DNA from: Arsukibacterium tuosuense
Lineage (GTDB): Bacteria; Pseudomonadota; Gammaproteobacteria; Enterobacterales; Alteromonadaceae
Length of the DNA stretch: 64,000 bases
Reading direction: 5' to 3'
Assembly (NCBI RefSeq): GCF_900215315.1
Contig: NZ_OBEB01000004.1
Coordinates: forward strand, 186,001-250,000
How positions within the stretch are numbered: the first letter of the stretch is position 1; each line of letters begins with the position of its first letter. The position numbers and the translations under genes were made by a program. Below are positions 33,528 to 43,780 of the stretch, piece by piece. The notes below the pieces were generated by a model. The model was not told where the DNA came from. It was given only the letters and a program-made list of their open reading frames with translations, and did not search any database.

Positions 33528-35696
33528 TTGACCAATATATTCAAACAGGTAATCGTACCCTGGCTGCTAGCCCTGCTGTTGGCCTGGGTGCTTGTGATTG
33601 TCTGGCTTCATAATGAAACCCGTAACCAGCAAATGCAGCAAATTCAGCAGTTGGCTGTTACCGTAAACTATGCTGTCCAGGCGAACCTACCGGTAAATGA
33701 TGACCAACAGTTGGCTAATCAGCTACGGCAAATTCATTACAGCTCCACATTAGCTGTGCAGCATATCGCCGCCTATAATTCGCAATTACAATTAATTGCC
33801 AGCAGTACTTCGCCTGCGCCCGTGGCTGTGCTGAATTCAGCGCCTACGGCTTATCAGGTCAGAACACTGCCCGATGGCAATCAGCTGGCTGTTTTGCCGG
33901 TTAGTGTCGGCATGACTGTTGAGCAATCAACTGTCGCCAGCCAGATACCGGATAATGGTTATGTCGCAGTTGTTTTCAGCACTGAACAGACATGGATGTT
34001 ACGATTAATTCCACTGGCGTTGCTGACAGTTGCTATGGCTGTTGGTCTGATGTTAAGTCTTGGATTGATAAAGCGGGGACAGTCAAGGCTGGCAACCGAT
34101 GCAGAACTATTAGTGCATAATTTAAGACGTTTACAAAATGCCAGGCAACAATGCCAGATAACGGAGCCGTTGGTGCCTGCACTAAAACCGGTGCAGCAGG
34201 CGTTCAACGATCTGGCAAGCAGCCTCGACCAGAATCAACAGGCAACCGAACAGTTGGTACAGCAGTTAAATCAGCGTTTGCAGCAGGTGAATGCACAGTT
34301 AACTGAGCTTGAGCAACAGCGGCAACGCCTGACAACTTTCCAGCAATTACAGCAACGCCAAATCCGGCATTGGTTTGAACAAAGCATGCTCCTTTGGCAA
34401 CGACGGGAACAGTTGCAGCCGGCACAACTGCAACGGCTGATCCAAATGCATATGTTGACCGGGCATTATCAGTTCAGCGATAAAGACTTTAAGGGACCAC
34501 CTGTAAGACTGGTTAGCTGGCTGGGTAAGCACCTGAATGAGTTTAATGAGTTGATACCCTCTGCTACCGTTGTTCTGGACTGGCAGGAACATCCTGACAA
34601 TCTGGCGTACTCAGCGCATATTTGTGAAAAAACGTTAAAATCACTTATCCAAGCGTTGATCATGCTATGCCTGAGGGGGGATGATGTCAGCAAAGTCAAC
34701 GTTGAGATTAAGCTGGAAAAGGGAGAACACCAGTCACTGCTACGCTTGACAGTAAGTTGTAATGGTAATGGCATCCCTGGTCATTGCCAGGAGCTGCTTA
34801 AAAACACCGATTTGCTGGATATGCAGTGGAGTGATGCAGATGTTGCCCTGCTCAATGCGATACAAGCTACCGACGCTGATTTTAGCTCGCAATCACTCGA
34901 CGGTCTGGGCTGCATTTTACAGCTGACAATACCGGTACTGACCGAACAGCTAAGCGCAGTAAAAGCGATGCAGCACCTGTTAATATTTGATGCTGATGAA
35001 GAACGTATTCAACAACGTTGTTCGGCCCTGAGTGGTGTTGCATCTCAGATCAGCAAATGCAGTAAGCTGAGTGAGCTGGAGCAGTTAACTGATCGCAAGG
35101 TAGTTGACCTGGTTATATTGTTTTTGCCAGCAACAGCTGATAGCGCGGACTGGCAGAAAATAATAGACAACGCCCGACAACAATCTACGCTACTTTGTTA
35201 TACATCGCCGGAACTGATGTCAGCCTGGCAGCAGAAACTACCTGAGGTGTTAGTTAGTCATCAGTTTTGTCTGGCTGCCGTTCAGGCCGCCACTGAACAG
35301 CTACCCAAGCCAGTTAATTTGCAGCATATCCTGGTGGTAGACGACAATGAAACAAATCTGGCATTTGTGCAGGTGCTGCTAAAAAATAAACCCCTGGTGT
35401 TGCATACTGCTACCTCAGCGATACAGGTTTTTTCGCTTTGTCAGCAACAGCGGTTTGATATGATTTTGCTGGATATTCAACTGCCGGATATGTCTGGTGT
35501 TGATATCGCTAAAAAGTTGCGCCAAATACCGCAATATCGTCAGGTTCCTATTGTTGCCTTCACTGCGCATGCAATGCCTGCTGAAATAGAGACTTATCGT
35601 GAGGCAGGTATGGATGATATCGTGTTTAAGCCGCTGGAACCGGCCCGGTTAGACAGCCTGCTGGCCCGATTTTCGCTAACGACAAACCAGAATTAG
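33528..35696 (+). CDS. BarA-like hybrid protein with degenerate kinase region and intact receiver
   Basis: The layout is a transmembrane helix (about 12-28), a periplasmic domain of about 130 residues, a second helix (about 158-180), a Gln-rich coiled coil (about 225-290), a kinase-like region, a first receiver-like domain (about 485-590) and a C-terminal receiver (about 600-715). The final receiver is intact: Asp605/606, Asp649 in LLDIQLPDMSG, and Lys701. The H-box, N-box and G-boxes of the ATPase are eroded (LTVSCNGNGIPG, GLGCILQL) and the first receiver lacks the phosphoacceptor pattern. No HPt domain follows. It thus resembles a BarA/GacS sensor that has lost kinase activity. TTG at 33528 fits the promoter. 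Confidence 0.75.
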   Translation: MTNIFKQVIVPWLLALLLAWVLVIVWLHNETRNQQMQQIQQLAVTVNYAVQANLPVNDDQQLANQLRQIHYSSTLAVQHIAAYNSQLQLIASSTSPAPVAVLNSAPTAYQVRTLPDGNQLAVLPVSVGMTVEQSTVASQIPDNGYVAVVFSTEQTWMLRLIPLALLTVAMAVGLMLSLGLIKRGQSRLATDAELLVHNLRRLQNARQQCQITEPLVPALKPVQQAFNDLASSLDQNQQATEQLVQQLNQRLQQVNAQLTELEQQRQRLTTFQQLQQRQIRHWFEQSMLLWQRREQLQPAQLQRLIQMHMLTGHYQFSDKDFKGPPVRLVSWLGKHLNEFNELIPSATVVLDWQEHPDNLAYSAHICEKTLKSLIQALIMLCLRGDDVSKVNVEIKLEKGEHQSLLRLTVSCNGNGIPGHCQELLKNTDLLDMQWSDADVALLNAIQATDADFSSQSLDGLGCILQLTIPVLTEQLSAVKAMQHLLIFDADEERIQQRCSALSGVASQISKCSKLSELEQLTDRKVVDLVILFLPATADSADWQKIIDNARQQSTLLCYTSPELMSAWQQKLPEVLVSHQFCLAAVQAATEQLPKPVNLQHILVVDDNETNLAFVQVLLKNKPLVLHTATSAIQVFSLCQQQRFDMILLDIQLPDMSGVDIAKKLRQIPQYRQVPIVAFTAHAMPAEIETYREAGMDDIVFKPLEPARLDSLLARFSLTTNQN

Positions 35697-35721
35697 CCTG
35701 GATTTCGGTATTATTGTAACT

Positions 35722-36624
35722 TTACTTAAACGCTAATACCGAGCCAAGCTGCTGCTGCAAGGCCGTTAAATAGCCATTGTGGGTCGGACTGTTCAACAGT
35801 GGCAACAATTCGGTGCCAACCGCAGTATATTTATAATATTGCAGCACCACGCCGCGCTGCAGCGCAGTGCACTCCAGAGTCTGGCTTTGAAACTGCCAGC
35901 TAAACTGCTGTCCGGGTTGTAGTTCTCCGCTTTCGATTTCGACATTATGCAGAATACCAATATCAACCAGGTTAAGTATTTGCGGATAATTTAAGCCAAA
36001 CTGGCTTAAGTTGAGCAATGCCATGCTGCGACCTGTAAGGAGTTGCCAAAGCGATGGCTTGCGAATATAGCCAAAATAAATCCGACCGCTTTGCTCTTGC
36101 CTGCTGCGACAGCTTAAGCTGGCAGCCAGTTGCAGGCTTTGGGCTTCTTTGTGGCTCATTTGCTTGAGCGTTTGCAGGGTTTTCAACGAAAATCGACCTG
36201 GTGTGGCAATTTCACCTGCCAGTATCTTCGCCCAAAGTTGTTGCATGCTGTTGTTAGAAATATCCAGCACCAATTCACAATACTGAGAAAACCAGTCAGG
36301 GTCTACTTCCTGAGCTGACACCCGTTCCGGGCAATATTCCAGCGCCAGTGCCATGATTTTTTCCAGGTTCTGCTGCTGGCGTTCGCGTTGCATTTGCAGG
36401 CGGCGGTTTACCCGTTGGCCCAGGCTTAGCTCGCCACCGGGATCCGGTGCACCAGAGCGGGCAGCCAGTTGCTGATGCTTTGCACTGCCCGGTGTATTGT
36501 CCGAAATGTCAGGATCAGCGTCACTACTGGTTTCAGCCGCCTTGCTTACAACGGGAGCTCCGAGGTGATAACGCGCCAATTTAATCAGCCGCTGCTGACC
36601 CGAGGCTGAAGTTATTTTGCTCAA
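35722..36624 (-). CDS. TIGR03899 family protein, 300 aa
   Basis: The protein has a Ser-, Asp- and Ala-rich linker at residues 30-65 and then a helical domain beginning LSLGQRVNRRLQMQRERQQQNLEKIMALAL. It contains DPDWFSQYCELVLDISNNSMQQLWAKILAGEI, which matches the DUF2806-like core of TIGR03899. No membrane segment is seen. The function is unknown. It converges with the hybrid receiver gene (25 bases apart) and is divergent from the EAL gene, with a 186-base shared upstream region. Confidence 0.8.
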   Translation of the reverse strand: MSKITSASGQQRLIKLARYHLGAPVVSKAAETSSDADPDISDNTPGSAKHQQLAARSGAPDPGGELSLGQRVNRRLQMQRERQQQNLEKIMALALEYCPERVSAQEVDPDWFSQYCELVLDISNNSMQQLWAKILAGEIATPGRFSLKTLQTLKQMSHKEAQSLQLAASLSCRSRQEQSGRIYFGYIRKPSLWQLLTGRSMALLNLSQFGLNYPQILNLVDIGILHNVEIESGELQPGQQFSWQFQSQTLECTALQRGVVLQYYKYTAVGTELLPLLNSPTHNGYLTALQQQLGSVLAFK

Positions 36625-36810
36625 AATAAATCCGGTAAATATTGATAAAGAAATGTTATCTTGGCACTAAGCAGGTTTAGCAGCAAGTAGCGGTAATAAT
36701 TTTGTCAGGCAACTAAAAAATCAAATAACATAAAAATAAACGACAATTCGTTTTTTGTTTTTTAACGTATGCATGTATATTTAAGGCAAGAGACAAATAA
36801 AGGCGTAATC

Positions 36811-39045
36811 ATGAAATCGAATGAAACAGATGAAGATTTTCTGTTTTTCGCAGAAGACGAGCAAGCCTCGTCGGAACCGGAGCTTGCTGTTGGTGTCTGG
36901 AATATTCTGATTGTTGACGATGACGAAGAAATCCATACCGTTACCAAACTGGCTCTGAACGACCTTATTGTCCTCGGCCGCAAACTTCAGTTTCATCATG
37001 CTTACTCTGGTGACGAAGCCATTCGCTTCTTACACAACAATACCAATATCGCCATGGTGTTACTTGATGTCGTGATGGAATCTGATGATGCGGGTCTGAA
37101 GGTTGTCCAGCGGATCCGCGATGAGTTGCATCTGGAAGAGTTACGCATTGTTCTCAGAACAGGTCAACCGGGTTACGCGCCGGAAGAAAGCGTCATTAAA
37201 GAATACGATATAAACGACTACAAAACTAAAACAGAATTAACCCGCGGTAAATTAGTTATCGCTATTATTGCTTCTATCCGATCTTATCAGCAAATCCGCA
37301 CTATTAATCAAAACCGGATTGGCCTGCAAAAAATTATTAATGCCGGTGCCAATTTGCTTGAGCAACATTCGCTGCACGAGTTTTCGGAGGGTGTTGTAAC
37401 CCAAATAGCATCGTTAATTGGCTTACATGCTGAGGGTGTACTTTGTGCGCAGATAGAAGACGACGGTAGCACCAGTGATAAAATTTATGTACTGGGTGCG
37501 GCAGGCCATTACGCGCCCTTTATCAAATGTCAGCTGGATAAGTTAGATAATCCGCGGATCGTGCAGCAAATTAACCTCTGTTTAAGCCAGCGCCAGAATA
37601 TATTCGGCCAGCAGGATACGGTGTTGTATCTGGGCAGTGATAGCCATTGCGCCGCGGTTTATATAGAGACAAACCGGCCAATCGAAGCATTTGACCGGCA
37701 ACTGATAGAAGTGTTTCTCAGCAATATTTCAATAGGCTATGAGAATGTAACGCTTTTTCAACAACTTAAACATGCTGCTTATATCGACCCGCTGACTAAA
37801 ACACCTAACCGTAACGAGTTTATTCAGATTTTGCAGGATACCCGTCGGTTTGATGCCGAGGGTATGGTTGCGGTATTGATCGATATTGATCATTTTTCTG
37901 ATGTGAATGATGGCCTGGGCCAGGATGTAGGTAACGAATTGCTGATTGCCCTGACATTACGGCTGATTGCTTTTTTTGGTACCAGCTGCCAGCTTGGCAG
38001 GATTGGCGCCGATGTTTTTGGTTTAGTCGGGCCTTCGCATGAGTTAACACCCGAGCGGTTAGAAGAGGTGTTCAATGAACCGTTTCAGGCCTCAGAGCAT
38101 GCGTTACAGGTTAATGCTACCTTCGGGCTATGTCGCCTGACAGACTCTGCGGAGCAAGGGCTGACCATCTTAAAGCATGTGTATATTGCGCTGAATAAAG
38201 CTAAAAAAAGTATCAGTCAGAATTTCCAGTTTTATCAGCCGGAAATGGAAGATGAAATGGCTGAACGTTTGTCGTTACTGCGCAAGCTACGCAGTGATTT
38301 CAGTCGGGATAAGCTCGAGTTATGGTACCAACCGCAGGTCTCATTGAGCAGCAAACAAGTGGTGGGCATGGAAGCATTGTTACGCTGGCCGGTTGCCGAT
38401 GGTCAGTATATTTCACCCGCCGTGTTTATTCCGCTGGCGGAGTATTCAGGGCTGATTGTTGAAATTGGCAGCTGGGTACTGGAGCAGGCCTGTCAGCAAA
38501 TAAAACATCTGGCCACGCAGGGCTATGATGACTTACGAATTGCCGTAAATGTATCAATGCCGCAATTTCGAAACCATCACTTTGTCCAGACAGTTATTGA
38601 TTGCGTAAATCGCTACAATATCGATCCGGCGCTGCTGGAGCTTGAGATTACCGAGTCAGTAGTGATGGACGAGCCAAAAATTGTTATTGATGCCCTGCAA
38701 AAGCTGAAAAATGCGGGTATTAAGGTCGCAATTGATGACTTTGGAATTGGTTTCTCTTCGCTGAGCTATCTGCAACAGTTGCCTCTGGATCGGATTAAAG
38801 TTGACCGTGCTTTTGTGCGGGAAGTCACCGAGCCAGCAGGTGAAGTGATTGCTCAAACCATTATTAACCTGGGGAAACGGCTGGGGCTTTCGACCATCGC
38901 CGAAGGTGTGGAAACTATTGAGCAGCAGCAGGCAGTTGCAGCCATGGGCTGTGATGAGGTTCAGGGTTTTCTGTTTGCCAAACCCATGCCTAACAATGAG
39001 TTACTGGCATTTTTAGCTGACAACAACCCGAAAAAAGTCGATTAA
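36811..39045 (+). CDS. Cyclic-di-GMP phosphodiesterase with receiver, DUF3369, GGDEF and EAL domains
   Basis: The domains run receiver (about 35-160, phosphoacceptor Asp86 in LLDVVMES), DUF3369 sensor (about 170-310), a diguanylate-cyclase domain (about 320-460) and an EAL domain (about 490-740). The GGDEF signature is changed to GADVF (399-403), so cyclase activity is unlikely. The EAL motif is intact (MEALLRW, Glu521), as are ITESVV, the acidic DDFGIGFSSL metal site and TIAEGVET. The protein should hydrolyse c-di-GMP under control of its receiver. ATG at 36811 is supported by AAGG. It is a single-gene unit ended by a strong terminator; Orn (5639) would clear the pGpG product. Confidence 0.92.
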   Translation: MKSNETDEDFLFFAEDEQASSEPELAVGVWNILIVDDDEEIHTVTKLALNDLIVLGRKLQFHHAYSGDEAIRFLHNNTNIAMVLLDVVMESDDAGLKVVQRIRDELHLEELRIVLRTGQPGYAPEESVIKEYDINDYKTKTELTRGKLVIAIIASIRSYQQIRTINQNRIGLQKIINAGANLLEQHSLHEFSEGVVTQIASLIGLHAEGVLCAQIEDDGSTSDKIYVLGAAGHYAPFIKCQLDKLDNPRIVQQINLCLSQRQNIFGQQDTVLYLGSDSHCAAVYIETNRPIEAFDRQLIEVFLSNISIGYENVTLFQQLKHAAYIDPLTKTPNRNEFIQILQDTRRFDAEGMVAVLIDIDHFSDVNDGLGQDVGNELLIALTLRLIAFFGTSCQLGRIGADVFGLVGPSHELTPERLEEVFNEPFQASEHALQVNATFGLCRLTDSAEQGLTILKHVYIALNKAKKSISQNFQFYQPEMEDEMAERLSLLRKLRSDFSRDKLELWYQPQVSLSSKQVVGMEALLRWPVADGQYISPAVFIPLAEYSGLIVEIGSWVLEQACQQIKHLATQGYDDLRIAVNVSMPQFRNHHFVQTVIDCVNRYNIDPALLELEITESVVMDEPKIVIDALQKLKNAGIKVAIDDFGIGFSSLSYLQQLPLDRIKVDRAFVREVTEPAGEVIAQTIINLGKRLGLSTIAEGVETIEQQQAVAAMGCDEVQGFLFAKPMPNNELLAFLADNNPKKVD

Positions 39046-39060
39046 ATCCTTCCATGACGT

Positions 39061-39095
39061 AAAAAGCAAAGCCGCATTGTGCGGCTTTGCTTTTT
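39061..39095. terminator. Bidirectional terminator between the EAL gene and ppa
   Basis: AAAAAGCAAAGCCGCA (39061-39076) is the exact reverse complement of TGCGGCTTTGCTTTTT (39080-39095), a 16-base stem with a three-base loop. A and T runs at each end allow use from both the EAL gene and the convergent ppa gene. Confidence 0.95.
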
Positions 39096-39134
39096 AGCGG
39101 TATGACAAATTAACGTTATAACAAAAACGACTTT

Positions 39135-39662
39135 TTACTTTTTTGCCCGCTCAAAAGAGGTCATAATTTCAGCTTTGGCCGCTGCCGCGTCGCCCCAGCC
39201 AAGCACTTTAACCCATTTACCAGGCTCCAGCTCTTTGTAGCGCTCGAAGAAATGCTGAATTTGTTGTTTTAACAACTCTGGCACATCATTAATATCCTGA
39301 ATATGATCATACAGTTTGGTCAGTTTGCTAACCGGTACCGCAATAACTTTGGCATCTTCACCCGCTTCGTCTGACATATTTAATACGCCAACCGGCCGGC
39401 ATTTAATCACCGCGCCCGGCACCAGTGGATAAGGGGTTGGTACTAATACGTCTACCGGATCACCATCCAGTGACAAGGTGTGGTTTACGAAGCCGTAGTT
39501 GCATGGATAAAACATCGGCGTTGACATAAAGCGGTCAACCCAGACTGTACCTGTGTCTTTATCCACTTCATATTTAATCGGGTCGGCATTAGCCGGAATT
39601 TCAATAATTACATTAATTTCGTCTGGCAGATTCTTACCTGCTGCAACATCGCTTAAGCTCAT
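39135..39662 (-). CDS. ppa: Inorganic pyrophosphatase
   Basis: The enzyme hydrolyses pyrophosphate in the cytoplasm. It is a family I pyrophosphatase with the N-terminal [18 protein letters not shown], the metal-binding region [15 protein letters not shown], and the later [13 protein letters not shown]. The 175-residue length and sequence match E. coli Ppa. It follows fbp on the minus strand after 72 bases and may be cotranscribed with it. Confidence 0.97.
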   Translation of the reverse strand: MSLSDVAAGKNLPDEINVIIEIPANADPIKYEVDKDTGTVWVDRFMSTPMFYPCNYGFVNHTLSLDGDPVDVLVPTPYPLVPGAVIKCRPVGVLNMSDEAGEDAKVIAVPVSKLTKLYDHIQDINDVPELLKQQIQHFFERYKELEPGKWVKVLGWGDAAAAKAEIMTSFERAKK

Positions 39663-39734
39663 GTCCTGATCCTTCGGTTCTTAAAAAAGATTCGTTAAAA
39701 GTGGCGCTTATTATAGCGCCGGCAATAAAAATGG

Positions 39735-40706
39735 CTATGCTTTGTGATACCCAATACAGGTTTCCACTTCATGTTTTGAGCCCAGAATAACCGCTACCCG
39801 CTGATGAATATCAGTCGGGACGATGTCCATAATTCTCTGGTAGCCGGTTGAACTCAGGCCACCAGCCTGTTCTACCAGAAAGCTCATTGGATTGGCTTCA
39901 TACATTAGTCGCAATTTATCCGGTTTCTGCGGATCTTTGCTATCCCGCGGGTAAGCGAAGATCCCACCGCGGCACAATACCCGGTGCACATCACCGACCA
40001 TGGCGGCTATCCAGCGCATATTAAAGTTTTTGCCGCGGGGGCCGGTTTTACCCAGCAACAAATCGGCGACATAGCGCTGCATCGGCTCCTGCCAGAAGCG
40101 CTGGTTTGACATATTGAGCGCAAACTCAGTGGTGTACTTGGGTATGGCCGCCTGATCTTCGGTCAGCAAAAAACCGCCATAAGTATTGTCCAGCGTATAC
40201 AGGCGGGTACCATGGCCAGTCGTCAGGGCCAGCATAGTGGATGGCCCGTACAGCACATAACCCGCTGCAACCTGGGCCGTGCCTGGCTGTAAAAATAAAC
40301 TGCTGTCGTCCGGCGCTTTGTCGGGGTCGGCTGGCAAAATAGAAAAAATGGTACCAATTAAGCTGTTAATATCAGTATTTGACGAGCCATCCAGCGGATC
40401 GAAGGTGACCAGGTATTTACCCTGTGGATTACCAGCGACAATGGTGTCTTCTTCTTCTGAGCTGATTGCTTTAACTACGCCGGTTTCCAGAATGACTTCT
40501 TTCAGTAATTCATTGGCTATTACATCAAGTTTTTTTTGGGTTTCCCCTTGAATATTTTCGCCAAGGGTAGAACCTAATACACCAGCCAGTTCACCCTGAC
40601 TGACCCGAAAAGAAATTTCTCGGCAGGCGGCTAGAATGGTTTTAAGCAGGGCAATTAACTCAGGTTCGACTCCGTCCTGCTGCAGTACCGGGGAAATACG
40701 GCGCAT
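39735..40706 (-). CDS. fbp: Class I fructose-1,6-bisphosphatase
   Basis: Fbp removes the C1 phosphate of fructose 1,6-bisphosphate in gluconeogenesis. The metal-binding motifs are present: [15 protein letters not shown], and the C-terminal [14 protein letters not shown]. At 323 residues it is typical of the bacterial class I enzyme. The protein is divergent from mpl, as in several gammaproteobacteria, and upstream of ppa. ATG at 40706 is the natural start. Confidence 0.96.
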   Translation of the reverse strand: MRRISPVLQQDGVEPELIALLKTILAACREISFRVSQGELAGVLGSTLGENIQGETQKKLDVIANELLKEVILETGVVKAISSEEEDTIVAGNPQGKYLVTFDPLDGSSNTDINSLIGTIFSILPADPDKAPDDSSLFLQPGTAQVAAGYVLYGPSTMLALTTGHGTRLYTLDNTYGGFLLTEDQAAIPKYTTEFALNMSNQRFWQEPMQRYVADLLLGKTGPRGKNFNMRWIAAMVGDVHRVLCRGGIFAYPRDSKDPQKPDKLRLMYEANPMSFLVEQAGGLSSTGYQRIMDIVPTDIHQRVAVILGSKHEVETCIGYHKA

Positions 40707-40842
40707 TTTGTTATTCCTTTTATTGCTGTAGTAAATGTGTAGGGCAGCGCTATTTTAAAGAATTTATTGTTAAATTGCAGTTTTGATCGTAGTTTTATCT
40801 GTTTTTCTGATACCAACGGGCCTGCATAGCAGGAAATGACTG

Positions 40843-42198
40843 ATGCATATTCATATTTTAGGTATTTGCGGCACCTTTATGGGCGGTATTGCCGCGATTG
40901 CCAAAGCGCTGGGCCATCGGGTTACCGGCTCTGATCAAAATGTTTACCCACCAATGAGCGAGCAGCTGACTGAACTGGGCATTGGTCTGGTGCAGGGTTA
41001 TGACTGCAGCCAGTTCACTCCCGAGCCTGATTTGGTGATTATTGGTAACGCCTTATCCCGTGGCAACGAGGCGGTGGAGTATGTGTTAAGTCGCGGCTTA
41101 CGTTATACCTCAGGCCCGCAGTGGCTGGCCGAACAGGTATTGCAGGACCGCTGGGTCCTGGCGGTTGCCGGCACTCATGGCAAAACCACTACCAGCAGCA
41201 TGCTGGCCTGGATTTTAGAAGCCGCTGGCCTGAAGCCGGGTTTTCTGATCGGTGGCGTGCCGCAAAATTTTGATACCTCGGCTCGGCTGGGCGAGTCGCC
41301 GTTTTTTGTGATTGAAGCTGACGAGTATGACACCGCTTTTTTCGACAAACGTTCAAAGTTTGTCCATTACCGGCCACGCACTCTGGTAATTAATAATCTG
41401 GAATTTGACCACGCCGATATTTTTCCTGATTTAGCGGCTATTCAGCGCCAGTTTCATCATTTACTGCGAATGGTGCCGGCAAATGGTCTGGTATTATCAC
41501 CGGAAGATACTAAGGCCGTCAGTCAGACTCTGGCGATGGGCTGCTGGAGTGAACGCCAGAGCTATGGCCAGGACTGGCGGGCAGAACTGATTAACAATGA
41601 TGGTAGCGCCTTTAAATTGTTTTACCGCCAGCAGTTGCAAGGTGAACTGCACTGGCAGCTTGGCGGCCAGCATAATGTCGACAATGCAGTGATGGCGATT
41701 GCCGCTGCCCGCCATGCCGGTGTGCCGGTAGACGTGGCACTGCAAGCAATGAGCCAGTTTGTGGCACCGAAGCGGCGGATGGAACTGAAGGCCGATATTG
41801 CCGGCATTAAGGTATATGATGATTTCGCCCACCACCCAACGGCCATTGCCACTACGTTACAGGGGGTGCGGAATAAAGTGGGCCAGGGACGCCTACTTGC
41901 CGTACTGGAACCACGTTCTAATACCATGCGGATAGGCGTGCACGAAGCGGCGTTGCCTGTGTCGTTAGCCATTGCCGATAAAGTGTATTTATATGAGCCG
42001 GCCAATGCTAACTGGTCGCTGGAAGCGCTTACCCGCAGTTTAAGCCCGAAAGCCCATTTATCGCATGATATTGAGGCGCTGGTCGGTTTACTGGTCGGGC
42101 AAGCGGCAAAGGGTGATAACATCGTAATTATGAGTAACGGCGGTTTTGGTGGTATTCACGACAAGCTGATCCGCGCGCTGGCGCTTAAATGGGAGTAA
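40843..42198 (+). CDS. mpl: UDP-N-acetylmuramate:L-alanyl-gamma-D-glutamyl-meso-diaminopimelate ligase Mpl
   Basis: Mpl recycles cell-wall tripeptide by ligating it to UDP-MurNAc. The Mur-ligase N-terminal domain ([14 protein letters not shown]) is followed by the ATP-binding [11 protein letters not shown] and the [14 protein letters not shown] substrate loop. The C-terminal domain follows with [11 protein letters not shown] and [10 protein letters not shown]. At 451 residues it matches E. coli Mpl. It is followed by ubiX after two bases and likely forms an operon with it. Confidence 0.96.
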   Translation: MHIHILGICGTFMGGIAAIAKALGHRVTGSDQNVYPPMSEQLTELGIGLVQGYDCSQFTPEPDLVIIGNALSRGNEAVEYVLSRGLRYTSGPQWLAEQVLQDRWVLAVAGTHGKTTTSSMLAWILEAAGLKPGFLIGGVPQNFDTSARLGESPFFVIEADEYDTAFFDKRSKFVHYRPRTLVINNLEFDHADIFPDLAAIQRQFHHLLRMVPANGLVLSPEDTKAVSQTLAMGCWSERQSYGQDWRAELINNDGSAFKLFYRQQLQGELHWQLGGQHNVDNAVMAIAAARHAGVPVDVALQAMSQFVAPKRRMELKADIAGIKVYDDFAHHPTAIATTLQGVRNKVGQGRLLAVLEPRSNTMRIGVHEAALPVSLAIADKVYLYEPANANWSLEALTRSLSPKAHLSHDIEALVGLLVGQAAKGDNIVIMSNGGFGGIHDKLIRALALKWE

Positions 42199-42200
42199 AC

Positions 42201-42857
42201 ATGCAGGATATTACCTTAGCCTTTACCGGTGCCTCAGGTGCGCCTTATGGCTGGCGTTTACTGGAGCTGTTATTGCAGCAGGGCATCAGGGTGCATTTGC
42301 TTATTTCCAGTGCCGCCCGGGTAGTATTTGCTACCGAGCATGACATTAAACTGGCCGGCGCGCCGGATAAGTGCACGACGCAATTGCAGAACCATTTCAA
42401 CAGTGCCGACGGCCAGTTAACGGTATATGGTAAAGACGACTGGTTTTCACCGGTAGCGTCAGGCTCTGCGGCGCCAAAGCAGATGGTAATTTGTCCCTGT
42501 TCGACCGGCACCGTGGCAGCGATTGCCTGTGGCGCCAGCGATAATCTGATCGAGCGCGCTGCCGATGTGGTGATAAAAGAGGGCGGTAAACTGATATTAG
42601 TGCCACGGGAAAGCCCGCTTAGTGCTATTCACCTGGAAAACCTGCTGAAACTGGCCCGGCTTGGGGTGACTATTATGCCGGCGGCGCCTGGTTTTTATCA
42701 TCAGCCCAAGCAAATCAGTGATTTAGTCGATTTCATGGTGGCGCGTATTTTGGACCAGCTGGGGGTGAAGCAGCAGCTTACCGCCCGTTGGGGCTATGGT
42801 GGCGAGCGGGCGGCTGCCAATAACGAAAACAGCACAGAGACAGGAGAGGCCGAGTGA
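42201..42857 (+). CDS. ubiX: Flavin prenyltransferase UbiX
   Basis: UbiX attaches a dimethylallyl group to FMN to make the prenylated cofactor of UbiD decarboxylase in ubiquinone synthesis. The flavoprotein fold has the N-terminal [34 protein letters not shown] and [18 protein letters not shown]. The ATG at 42201 (behind GGGAG) fits the family better than one at 42189 inside mpl. A charged C-terminal tail of about 25 residues ([17 protein letters not shown]) is an addition. Its stop overlaps the ABC ATPase GTG start. Confidence 0.95.
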   Translation: MQDITLAFTGASGAPYGWRLLELLLQQGIRVHLLISSAARVVFATEHDIKLAGAPDKCTTQLQNHFNSADGQLTVYGKDDWFSPVASGSAAPKQMVICPCSTGTVAAIACGASDNLIERAADVVIKEGGKLILVPRESPLSAIHLENLLKLARLGVTIMPAAPGFYHQPKQISDLVDFMVARILDQLGVKQQLTARWGYGGERAAANNENSTETGEAE

Positions 42858-43780
42858 GTCTGGCGTTAGATATTTCAGCGTTACACAAAGTGTATAAAAG
42901 TGGCACTGTGGCGCTAAGTGGTATTGATTTACAGGTAACAGAGGGCGATTTTTTCGCCTTACTTGGTCCCAATGGTGCCGGCAAAAGCACCACTATCGGG
43001 GTGATAACGTCGCTGGTAAATAAAAGCGGCGGTTCTGTCAAAGTATTTGGTTTTGATATCGACAGCCAGCTGGAGCAGGCAAAAAGCCAATTGGGTTTAG
43101 TGCCACAGGAGTTTAACTTCAATCAGTTTGAAACCGTATTACAAATAGTGGTGCATCAGGCCGGTTACTATGGTGTGCCGAAAAAGCTGGCGCTGGAGCG
43201 GGCTGAAAAATACCTGAGTCAGCTCGGTTTATGGGACAAACGGCATGCCCGGGCCCGTGAGTTATCGGGTGGTATGAAGCGTCGGCTGATGATCGCCCGG
43301 GCACTGATGCATGAGCCCAAATTGCTTATCCTGGATGAGCCTACTGCCGGGGTCGATATTGAACTGCGCCGCTCGATGTGGGAGTTTTTACGCAAAATTA
43401 ATAAAGCCGGGGTAACCATTATTCTGACCACCCATTATCTGGAAGAGGCAGAAATGCTCTGTCGTAACATTGCTATTATCGATAAAGGCCGGATTATTGA
43501 AAACACCAGCATGAAGGCGCTGTTAAATAAGCTGACGATTGAAACCTTTATTCTCGATTTGGACCAGAACCCGACCAATATAACGCTGGACGATATCAGC
43601 TGGCGGACCCTGGATGAGCACAGCATTGAAATTGATGTGCCGAAAAGCCAGGGCTTAAACCCGATTTTCAGCCAGCTTAGTACGCAACAGGTTAATGTGT
43701 TGTCGATGCGCAATAAAGCAAACCGCTTAGAGGAATTATTTGTGGCACTGGTCGAAACCGGTCGTGGGGAGGCAAACTGA
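42854..43780 (+). CDS. ABC exporter ATP-binding protein (YadG type)
   Basis: The ATPase has Walker [10 protein letters not shown], signature motif LSGGMKRRL, Walker [13 protein letters not shown] and the switch His in [11 protein letters not shown]-terminal extension of about 100 residues is typical of the ABC-2 exporter class. GTG at 42854 overlaps the ubiX stop (GTGA), and the permease starts on the stop codon, so the gene is translationally coupled on both sides. It resembles E. coli YadG, whose transported substrate is unknown. Confidence 0.92.
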   Translation: MSLALDISALHKVYKSGTVALSGIDLQVTEGDFFALLGPNGAGKSTTIGVITSLVNKSGGSVKVFGFDIDSQLEQAKSQLGLVPQEFNFNQFETVLQIVVHQAGYYGVPKKLALERAEKYLSQLGLWDKRHARARELSGGMKRRLMIARALMHEPKLLILDEPTAGVDIELRRSMWEFLRKINKAGVTIILTTHYLEEAEMLCRNIAIIDKGRIIENTSMKALLNKLTIETFILDLDQNPTNITLDDISWRTLDEHSIEIDVPKSQGLNPIFSQLSTQQVNVLSMRNKANRLEELFVALVETGRGEAN

